Assembly: GCA_015661965.1 (NCBI GenBank)
Contig: DQVA01000140.1
Span: forward strand, 1-5,652
Length of the DNA: 5,652 bases
DNA from: Candidatus Bipolaricaulota bacterium
GTDB taxonomy: Bacteria; Bipolaricaulota; Bipolaricaulia; Bipolaricaulales; Bipolaricaulaceae
Direction of reading: 5' to 3'
This document shows positions 1 through 5,344 of this stretch, in pieces. Under the pieces are notes generated by a model. That model made no database searches. It saw nothing but the letters and a program-made list of their open reading frames with translations, and was not told the DNA's origin. Both the position numbers and the translations under genes were made by a program. Every line of letters starts with the position of its first letter. Within the stretch, counting starts at the first letter, position 1.

Positions 1-875
1 GCTAGATCGATGAGCTTGGCGTAACAGCCGCCCTCCATGTTGAAGATCCCTGTCTCCATCCAACCGTGTTCATCGTCGCCGATCAGCCGGCGGGTGGGAT
101 CCGAGGAAAGGGAGGTTTTTCCCGTGCCAGAAAGCCCCAAAAAAAGGGCCACATCCCCCTGGGGGCCCTCGCTGGCCCCGCAATGGAGGGGCAACACCCC
201 CACCTCCGGAAGTAACCAGTTCAGCACCGTGAACATGAGCTTCTTCACCGACCCCAGGTAGGCGGAACCGTACACCAATCCAATGCGGCGGGAGAAATCC
301 ATGACCACGGCCACATCGCTCGTGCGCCCGACCTCGGGGTCGAACCGCAGCCTCCCTTGATACCGGCCGGGGGAAAGCCGGTCATAGGGTAGCACCAGCA
401 AGCTGAACCCCCGCCCGGCGAAGCGGGAACGGGAAAGGTCGGCCGTGGCGGGGCGGAACATGTTGTCGGTGAACAGGGCCACCAGGGCCCGGTCGGTCAC
501 GGTCCTGACCGGGAGGGCATAGGTGGGGTCGGCCCCCAGCACGCGATCGGTCACGTACAGGCGCGGCTTTTTCGCCAGGGTCGCCAAGGCGTCGGAGAGC
601 AGCATGTCCAGCGTCTCCGGGGCCAGGGGCTGGCAGTAAGGGGAATTCCAGTCCACAGTGGCGTGGACCTCCGGGGAGTCCACGATGTAGGTGTCCTGGG
701 GGCGACGGCCGGTGGAGTCTGGTGGCGTCCAGGTGGCCAGCGCCCCGGACTCGGCTACCAGCGCCTCCCGGCGGGAGATGGCCTCCCGGATCAACTCCCC
801 CCGGGGCGGGTTCACCCACACCTGCGGATGTCTCCCCAGCAGCCCCTCCAGCTGGCGCTCTACGCCGCAGGCCAT
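1..875 (-). CDS. pckA: ATP-dependent phosphoenolpyruvate carboxykinase, N-terminal part (runs off left edge)
   Basis: This enzyme converts oxaloacetate plus ATP to phosphoenolpyruvate, CO2 and ADP in the cytosol (gluconeogenesis, or the reverse as CO2 fixation in some anaerobes). I translated 291 uninterrupted codons from the ATG at 875; the family is about 520-540 residues, so the C-terminal part lies outside the window. Visible signatures are TGRRPQDTYIV at 55-65 (R57 matches E. coli Arg65), Y206 and the KK pair at 211-212 (E. coli Tyr207, Lys213), H231 in PLHC (His232), the kinase-1a P-loop GLSGTGKTSLS at 247-257 (K253, T254), and IGDDEHGW at 265-272 with the metal-binding Asp pair 267-268. 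The constant one-residue offset from E. coli in this part supports the start. The ATG lies 6 bases after the trkH stop, with GAGGTGG 10 bases upstream, so it is probably co-transcribed with trkA-trkH. All catalytic residues that can be checked are present. The ATP-type family assignment is firm; the physiological direction is unknown. Confidence 0.96.
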   Translation of the reverse strand, partial: MACGVERQLEGLLGRHPQVWVNPPRGELIREAISRREALVAESGALATWTPPDSTGRRPQDTYIVDSPEVHATVDWNSPYCQPLAPETLDMLLSDALATLAKKPRLYVTDRVLGADPTYALPVRTVTDRALVALFTDNMFRPATADLSRSRFAGRGFSLLVLPYDRLSPGRYQGRLRFDPEVGRTSDVAVVMDFSRRIGLVYGSAYLGSVKKLMFTVLNWLLPEVGVLPLHCGASEGPQGDVALFLGLSGTGKTSLSSDPTRRLIGDDEHGWMETGIFNMEGGCYAKLIDL

Positions 876-881
876 ATGGGT

Positions 882-2360
882 TCAGCCACCTCGGCGCAGG
901 AGGGCCCGGATGAGCATCAACACCGGGATGATCTCCAGTCTTCCCACCCACATGTTGAACGAGAGCGTCAGCTTGGCCAGGAGTGGCATCTCCGGATGGG
1001 TGATCCCGGTGGACAGGCCCACGTTCCCTTGGGCCGAAGCCACCTCGAAGATCACATCAGCCAGCTTGAACGTGTCCGGCACCGTGTGCAATAGTACCGC
1101 GATCCCCACCCCCAGAAAGGCCACCCACAGAAAGGCGAGCACTGCCGCCTCTTCCAACCGGCGGGAGGCATCCTGTTCGGACAGGACCACCTTGCCCAGC
1201 CGCAGCGGCACCAGGGCGGAAGCCGGGGACACGATCTTGCGGAACCGCCAGCTCACCCCTTTGGCGAGAAGCACCAGCCGGATGACCTTGATCCCCCCGG
1301 CGGTGGAACCGGCCGCCCCGCCCAGGAACATCCCCAGCGACAGGAGCAATTTCGCCCCGTCCGTCCAGCCCGAGAGGTCGGCGGTGCCGAATCCGGTGCA
1401 GGTCATGGCCGAGATGTACTGGAAGGCCGCGGTACGGAATGCCCCTTGGGGGGGGTAAAGGTAGAGGTTCTCCAGCCCCAACAGGGCCACCCCGAAACCC
1501 AGCAACACGATCAGCCAGCGGGTCTGGATATCGGCCCAAAACGCCCGTAGGCCCCGCTGCATGGCTTGATAGTGCACGGCGAAGCTCACCGCCCCGGCGA
1601 TCATCACCACCAGCAAGATCATCTCGATGGCGACGGAGCCGTAACGACCGATGGAATCAGGCCACACCGAGAATCCCCCTGTGGAAAGCCCGGTCATGGC
1701 GTGGTTGATGGCCTCCCAAGGGGGCATCCCCGCCCCCCATAGGGCCACTGCCGTGGCGAACGTATACAGGGCGAAGATCCACCACATGGTCCTCACCGTG
1801 GACACTACCGAGGGATGGATCTTCTCCCCGCGGGCCTCGGCGAAATAGAGCGATACCGCCGAGGCGCCCGGGCCGGCGATCAGGGTGAGCATGAGCACGA
1901 TCACCCCCATGCCTCCGATCCACTCGGTAAACGAGCGCCACCACTGGAGGGCGTGGGGCAACAGGTCCGGCCTGAGGGACATGGTGAGCCCGGTGCCGGT
2001 GAAGCCTGATATGGACTCGAAGAAGGCGCTGGCCATGTCGGCGTATGGATACAGGGTGCCGCCCCCCAGGCGCACGGACACCATGTGAAACGGAAGCGCT
2101 CCCACCGTGGCCACCAGCAGCCAGCCCACTGCCGCCACCAACAGACCATGCTTGAGCCGGGCTTCCCCAGCCCGCCGGAAGGGGAGGTAAAGAAGCAGCC
2201 CCAGCCCAAACGACACCAGGGCCGTGAGTCCAAACGGCCACAGGGCATACCACTCCCCGAAGTAGGCCACCACCGGGAGCGATAGGGCAGCCATGGCCCC
2301 CACCGTGGGGATCACCAACCCCAGGTCCCGGAGGACGATCTTCAGGTCTTCCGTATGCAT
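882..2360 (-). CDS. trkH: TrkH/KtrB-family potassium uptake pore subunit (first copy)
   Basis: This is an integral inner-membrane K+ (possibly Na+-coupled) transporter subunit of 492 residues, a normal length for TrkH. The family has four M1-P-M2 repeats, and all four P-loop/filter segments are visible: SGFTGTGLT at 118-126, TGLSTGGFS at 223-231, MTCTGFGT at 319-326 and AQGNVGLS at 443-450. The conserved gate-loop motif GGAAGSTAGGIK is at 347-358, followed by Arg361. FTEWIGGMG (144-152) and NMWVGRLE (469-476) are further family landmarks. Hydrophobic segments alternate through the protein, and there is no cleavable signal peptide, as expected. The ATG lies 4 bases downstream of the trkA stop codon with no clear Shine-Dalgarno sequence, so translational coupling is likely. 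Its partner is the adjacent RCK protein. An 8-G run (1448-1455) crosses codons 302-305. I am confident of the family; ion preference and coupling cannot be told from sequence alone. Confidence 0.96.
   Translation of the reverse strand: MHTEDLKIVLRDLGLVIPTVGAMAALSLPVVAYFGEWYALWPFGLTALVSFGLGLLLYLPFRRAGEARLKHGLLVAAVGWLLVATVGALPFHMVSVRLGGGTLYPYADMASAFFESISGFTGTGLTMSLRPDLLPHALQWWRSFTEWIGGMGVIVLMLTLIAGPGASAVSLYFAEARGEKIHPSVVSTVRTMWWIFALYTFATAVALWGAGMPPWEAINHAMTGLSTGGFSVWPDSIGRYGSVAIEMILLVVMIAGAVSFAVHYQAMQRGLRAFWADIQTRWLIVLLGFGVALLGLENLYLYPPQGAFRTAAFQYISAMTCTGFGTADLSGWTDGAKLLLSLGMFLGGAAGSTAGGIKVIRLVLLAKGVSWRFRKIVSPASALVPLRLGKVVLSEQDASRRLEEAAVLAFLWVAFLGVGIAVLLHTVPDTFKLADVIFEVASAQGNVGLSTGITHPEMPLLAKLTLSFNMWVGRLEIIPVLMLIRALLRRGG
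886..892 (-). promoter_or_regulatory. Ribosome binding site of pckA
   Basis: GAGGTGG on the minus strand lies inside the last codons of trkH, 10 bases before the ATG at 875. The spacing is slightly long. It supports this ATG as the start and suggests translation from the trkH transcript. Confidence 0.5.
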
Positions 2361-2364
2361 GGGG

Positions 2365-3027
2365 CTAGCCGGTAAGGCGTTCTACCAGCTCGTCGGTGGC
2401 GTGCTCCTTGGTGAACACGGTGACCAGGTCTCCGGCCTGGATGGCTGTGGTGCCGGAGGGAATGATGGTCTCCCCGCCCCGTTGGATGGCGGCGATCAGT
2501 ACCCCATCCGGGATAATGCCTCTTTTGCCCGCCTCCAGCAGGGTACGGCCCACCAGGGGCGATTTGTCGGTGATCGCCGCCCGGAACACCTGGGCCCCCC
2601 CGGACAAGGTGACCAGGTCCTTGATCTTGGGACGGTGGACGGCGTTGTACAGATACTCGGCTACGATCACCTCTGGGTTCTCCATCACGTTGGCCCCAAG
2701 GCGCCTGAACAGCTCCGTGTGTTCCCGGTTATTGACCACCGACACCAGCGAAGGGATGCCCAGATCCCCGCCGAGCACGATGACCATCAGGTTGGTGGCA
2801 TCGTCAGAGGTGGTAGCGATGAGGGCATCGGCCCGTTCGGCACCGGCTTCCCGCAATACATCAACCGAGGCGGCGTCGTCGTTCAACACGAGCACGTCGT
2901 ACTTGCGCGACACGGCGTCCGCCTTGCGGGAGTCCCGCTCGATAACCGCCACGTTGTGTTTGTCCCGCAGGGCGATTTCCACCAAAGCGGTTCCGATACC
3001 GCCTGCCCCGACCACGATCATATACAT
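2365..3027 (-). CDS. trkA: TrkA/KtrA-type K+ transport regulatory (RCK) subunit, first copy
   Basis: This is a cytosolic regulator that assembles on the TrkH/KtrB pore and gates it by binding a nucleotide (NAD(H), ATP/ADP or a dinucleotide, depending on the family). It has 220 residues, so it carries one RCK unit like KtrA rather than the tandem pair of E. coli TrkA (458 residues). The Rossmann glycine motif GAGGIG is at residues 7-12, the acidic residue ending beta-2 is Glu30 (VIERD), and the typical TSDDATNL (73-80) and NNREHTELFRRLG (99-111) follow. A TrkA-C domain occupies about 135-220 (SPLVGRTL at 156-163, GGETIIPSG at 184-192, GDLVTVF at 199-205). The position after G9 is Gly, not the Arg seen in KtrA GLGRFG, which leans towards NAD-type binding (inference). 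It is the first gene of the trkA-trkH-pckA cluster. Its ATG at 3027 has only a weak upstream GGGG; an in-frame ATG two codons on (3021) is an alternative. Confidence 0.95.
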   Translation of the reverse strand: MYMIVVGAGGIGTALVEIALRDKHNVAVIERDSRKADAVSRKYDVLVLNDDAASVDVLREAGAERADALIATTSDDATNLMVIVLGGDLGIPSLVSVVNNREHTELFRRLGANVMENPEVIVAEYLYNAVHRPKIKDLVTLSGGAQVFRAAITDKSPLVGRTLLEAGKRGIIPDGVLIAAIQRGGETIIPSGTTAIQAGDLVTVFTKEHATDELVERLTG

Positions 3028-3036
3028 GGCCCCGCA

Positions 3037-3051
3037 TGGTACTACTTACCA
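3037..3051. repeat. Small dyad TGGTA-N5-TACCA just upstream of trkA
   Basis: Five-base perfect inverted arms (3037-3041 and 3047-3051) are separated by five bases, with the near arm 9 bases before the trkA start codon. On the minus strand the trkA-proximal arm forms TACCAT, a possible -10-like element. It could be an operator or chance; arms of this length occur often by chance. Confidence 0.25.
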
Positions 3052-3073
3052 CTGTGAGGATCTAGGACACCCC

Positions 3074-3092
3074 TGGCCGTGGGAAGCGGCCA
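3074..3092. repeat. Inverted repeat TGGCCG-N7-CGGCCA
   Basis: Six-base perfect GC-rich arms (3074-3079 and 3087-3092) flank a seven-base loop in the intergenic region. No T-tract follows on either strand, so it is not an evident terminator. It could be part of an operator or of a 5' leader hairpin of trkA. Confidence 0.35.
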
Positions 3093-3099
3093 TATTTCC

Positions 3100-3128
3100 C
3101 CACCCCGACCCTTTTCCCATCGGGGTGG
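3100..3128. repeat. Perfect 9-bp inverted repeat CCACCCCGA-N11-TCGGGGTGG
   Basis: The arms at 3100-3108 and 3120-3128 are exact reverse complements around an 11-base loop containing TTTT. It is the strongest dyad I found in the intergenic region and lies 73 bases from the trkA start. Neither strand has a T-run after the second arm, which argues against a classical intrinsic terminator. It may be a regulator binding site or a leader hairpin. Confidence 0.55.
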
Positions 3129-3262
3129 CGGCGGCTCACCTCCCGGCGTACCCGGAGCTCCTTGGCGGCCTCGTAGAGGTTAGGGTCATTCAGTGCCGTG
3201 GGCACCTGCGACGATTGAGCAGGTAGGGGTGAGGGGAGGCAGCGATCAAAGCAAGCCCCGAG

Positions 3263-3291
3263 TTGGCGCAGGGTCGTCAGGGCACTACCAT
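3263..3291 (+). promoter_or_regulatory. Putative sigma-70-type promoter giving a leaderless trkH transcript
   Basis: TTGGCG (3263-3268, four of six matches to TTGACA) and TACCAT (3286-3291, matching TAnnnT) are separated by exactly 17 bases. The -10-like hexamer ends 6 bases before the ATG at 3298, so transcription would start at or next to the start codon. This fits the absence of a well-placed Shine-Dalgarno sequence there. It is a pattern match only. Confidence 0.4.
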
Positions 3292-3297
3292 CCGGGC

Positions 3298-4683
3298 ATG
3301 GGAAGCATTGCCCGGCTGGGGAGCCCGCTCGGGTACCTCCTGTTGATCCTGGCCGCCAGCACCCTGGCGCCGGCCTTGGTGGCCGGTTTGGCCGGGGAAT
3401 GGCGAGAGCTGGCGTGGTTCATCGCCTTGGGGGCGGGGGCCGGCCTGCTAGGGGAGCTGGGGGTAAGGACACAACCCGTCCGTCCACTCACCGAAGGGGA
3501 AGCCCTCCCCTTGACCGCCCTGGCCTACCTCCTGTTCTCCCTGCTGGGGGCACTGCCGTTCCTGACGGTGGGCTCGTTCCTGGACGGTTGGTTCGAGGCC
3601 GCCTCCGGGATCACCACCACCGGGCTGTCCGTGTTCACCCCGGAAGCCCTTCCCCGCTCGTTGATCTTGTTCCGCAGCCTCTACCAGTGGCTGGGGGGGG
3701 CCGGGATCGTGGTGATCTCGTTGGCCCTGCTCCTTCCCCCGGGGAGGACGGCCTTGGCCCTGTACGCCGCCGAATACGGGGGCGAAAACTTGGCGGGCAA
3801 CGTAAGGCTCACCGCCCGCCGCGTGGCCTGGGTATACGCGGCGCTGACCGGAGCGGGGTTCTTCGCCTATCTTGCGGCCGGGATGGGGCCGTTCGATGCC
3901 GGAGTGCACGTGTTGTCCACCATCTCCACCGGGGGGTTCTCACCTTATTCCGACTCCATTGGGCACTACGCCTCCCCGGCGGTGGAGGGGGTGGTAAGCC
4001 TGTTCATGTTGGCCGGGGCGATCAGCTTTCCCCTGTTCTGGCTGCTGCGGCCGGGCAAGGCCCGCGCGTTCCTGCGGGAGCGGCAGCTTACCATGCTATT
4101 CGGCCTCTCCCTGGTTCTGGGCTTGCTGGTGGGCGGGGGGATCGGCTCTTTGGGTGCGGGCTTTTTCCAAGGGATCTCCGCCCTCACCACCACCGGGTTC
4201 ACCACCCTCCCCACCCCCACCCTCTCCCCGCCCGCCCGCTGGCTGCTCTTACTGGGGATGGTGATCGGCGGCTGCGGCGGCTCCACCGCCGGAGGGGTAA
4301 AGCTGTTCCGCCTCCTAGCCCTGCTGGCACTGGTGCGCTGGCTGCTGGTGCGGGCTCGCCTGCCTCGAGAAGCGGAAGTGCCCCTGCGAATGCTAGGGGA
4401 GAACTACCCCCAAGAGGAGGCCCTGCGGATGGCGGCCTACATCCTCCTCTATCTAGGGCTGTTGGCCGTGGCCACCGCTGCCCTCGTATACTGGGGCTAT
4501 CCACCGGGGGACGCGTTGTTCGAGGCGGCCTCGGCTCAAGGGACGGTGGGCCTGTCGATGGGGATCGCCGGTCCCGGGGCCCCGGCCGGGGTAAAACTGA
4601 TTTTGATCGCCCTCATGTGGATGGGCAGGCTTGAGGTCCTGCCGGTGCTGTTGCTTGTGAGGAAGGCGGTGAGGGTCCGGTGA
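3298..4683 (+). CDS. trkH: TrkH/KtrB-family potassium uptake pore subunit (second copy)
   Basis: This is a membrane K+ transporter pore subunit of 461 residues, a divergent paralogue of the copy at 882-2360 and about 30 residues shorter. Four P-loop segments are visible: SGITTTGLS at 103-111, STISTGGFS at 207-215, SALTTTGFTT at 294-303 and SAQGTVGLS at 412-420. The gate-loop motif GGCGGSTAGGVK is at 324-335, and the C-terminal landmark MWMGRLEVLPV is at 440-450. I chose the ATG at 3298 because a hydrophobic helix starts about 10 residues later, as in the family. The frame stays open upstream to a GTG at 3193, but those 35 residues are polar and unlike TrkH, and no start in that stretch has a usable ribosome site. 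The stop overlaps the next start (GTGA, 4680-4683), so it is an operon with its RCK partner. An 8-G run (3693-3700) lies within codons 132-135. Confidence 0.95.
   Translation: MGSIARLGSPLGYLLLILAASTLAPALVAGLAGEWRELAWFIALGAGAGLLGELGVRTQPVRPLTEGEALPLTALAYLLFSLLGALPFLTVGSFLDGWFEAASGITTTGLSVFTPEALPRSLILFRSLYQWLGGAGIVVISLALLLPPGRTALALYAAEYGGENLAGNVRLTARRVAWVYAALTGAGFFAYLAAGMGPFDAGVHVLSTISTGGFSPYSDSIGHYASPAVEGVVSLFMLAGAISFPLFWLLRPGKARAFLRERQLTMLFGLSLVLGLLVGGGIGSLGAGFFQGISALTTTGFTTLPTPTLSPPARWLLLLGMVIGGCGGSTAGGVKLFRLLALLALVRWLLVRARLPREAEVPLRMLGENYPQEEALRMAAYILLYLGLLAVATAALVYWGYPPGDALFEAASAQGTVGLSMGIAGPGAPAGVKLILIALMWMGRLEVLPVLLLVRKAVRVR
4668..4675 (+). promoter_or_regulatory. Ribosome binding site deciding the GTG start of the second trkA
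   Basis: GGTGAGGG ends 4 bases before the GTG at 4680, inside the last codons of trkH. It supports initiation at this GTG rather than at an internal codon. The next residues (KIIIVGLG) are the usual beginning of the Rossmann fold. Confidence 0.55.
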
Positions 4684-5342
4684 AGATCATCATCGTAGGG
4701 TTAGGAGCCCTGGGGAAACGGCTCGCCGAGGAGCTTTCCGGCGTGCGCGGGGTCGAGCTGGTACTGCTGGAGAGGGATGAGGCCACCTGCAAGGCGGCGG
4801 CGGAGCGCTATGACGCGCTGGTACTGCAAGGGGACGGCACGGACCCCGATCTTCTGGCCAAAGCCGGTGCCGGCGAAGCCCAAGCCCTGGTCGCGGCCAC
4901 CGGTTCTGACGCCCTGAACACGGTGGTGGCCCTGCTTGCCAAGCAGGCCGGCACCAAAGAGGTGGTGGTGGTACTGGATGATCTGGCCCTGAGGACCGCC
5001 TGTCAGGCCATCGGGGTGGATAAGGTGGTGTCGCCGGTTTTGGCGGCGGCCTCTGAGATCAAGGGCTATGTGCTGGGGGAGCGGGCGCTTGATTTCTCGG
5101 TAGCGGTGAGCGGCGGGGCCAGGGTGGCGGAGTTCTCCGTCGGCCCCTGGGCGGGGAAGAAGTTCGGGGAACTGGAGCTGCCCAAGGGGGTGGCGGTACC
5201 GGTGCTGCTGCGGGCGGGGAAGGCATTGGTGCCGGAGCCCGGGACCGGGCTGGGGCCGGAGGACGTGTTGGTGGTGGTGGCCCAGGACGAACGTCGCCTG
5301 GAGGCCATCCGGTCTCTACTTAACCCTATTGATACCGACTAA
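4680..5342 (+). CDS. trkA: TrkA/KtrA-type K+ transport regulatory (RCK) subunit, second copy
   Basis: This is a cytosolic RCK gating subunit of 220 residues, presumed partner of the TrkH it overlaps by four bases (GTGA). The Rossmann motif GLGALG is at 7-12, the acidic residue ending beta-2 is Glu31 (LLERDE), and ATGSDALN at 73-80 matches the family. A C-terminal TrkA-C-like domain spans about 135-215 (AGKKFGELELP at 158-168, EDVLVVV at 194-200). It is more divergent than the first copy: the usual N-x-x-H...LF..LG stretch reads DDLALRTACQAIG (100-112), without the His and Phe, and the TrkA-C consensus is weaker. Like the first copy it lacks Arg after the second glycine of the motif, unlike KtrA GLGRFG. 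The GTG start is backed by a good ribosome site. It ends 2 bases from the stop of the convergent gene. The family call is firm; the nucleotide ligand is unknown. Confidence 0.93.
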   Translation: MKIIIVGLGALGKRLAEELSGVRGVELVLLERDEATCKAAAERYDALVLQGDGTDPDLLAKAGAGEAQALVAATGSDALNTVVALLAKQAGTKEVVVVLDDLALRTACQAIGVDKVVSPVLAAASEIKGYVLGERALDFSVAVSGGARVAEFSVGPWAGKKFGELELPKGVAVPVLLRAGKALVPEPGTGLGPEDVLVVVAQDERRLEAIRSLLNPIDTD

Positions 5343-5344
5343 AG

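Larger units (their letters stand above)
3028..3297. promoter_or_regulatory. Divergent intergenic control region between the two K+ uptake operons
   Basis: These 270 bases separate the start codons of trkA (minus) and the second trkH (plus), so they must hold the promoters of both operons unless transcription enters from elsewhere. I see three dyads (3037-3051, 3074-3092, 3100-3128) and a promoter-like sequence close to the plus-strand start. The minus strand also has an open stretch from GTG 3205 to TAG 3062 (47 codons), discussed in the findings. I see no tRNA, riboswitch with a recognisable core, or T-tract terminator. Confidence 0.6.

Noticed and set aside
37..261. Plus-strand 74-residue open frame at the left edge
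   Set aside because: It is antisense to the P-loop region of pckA, and the peptide has no coherent features.
382..951. Minus-strand 189-residue open frame
   Set aside because: It overlaps pckA on the same strand in another frame; the pckA frame carries all the catalytic motifs and this one is Pro/Gly/Arg-rich without a domain.
2293..3057. Long plus-strand open frames opposite trkA and the start of the first trkH (for example 2293-3057 and 2396-3226)
   Set aside because: They are antisense to genes with clear family motifs, have low-complexity composition and no recognisable domain, and are expected as GC-rich third-position shadows.
3100..3128. Intrinsic terminator at the 9-bp dyad
   Set aside because: No T-tract follows the second arm on either strand, and both flanking genes start, not end, around this region.
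3193..3297. N-terminal extension of the second TrkH from GTG 3193
   Set aside because: The 35 extra residues are polar and unlike TrkH N-termini. The GAGGGGAGG at 3231-3239 has no start codon at usable spacing in this frame, and a promoter-like element sits within the stretch.
3399..4634. Plus-strand 411-residue open frame within the second trkH
   Set aside because: Out-of-frame shadow, Arg/Gly/Pro-rich, while the trkH frame shows all four filter segments.
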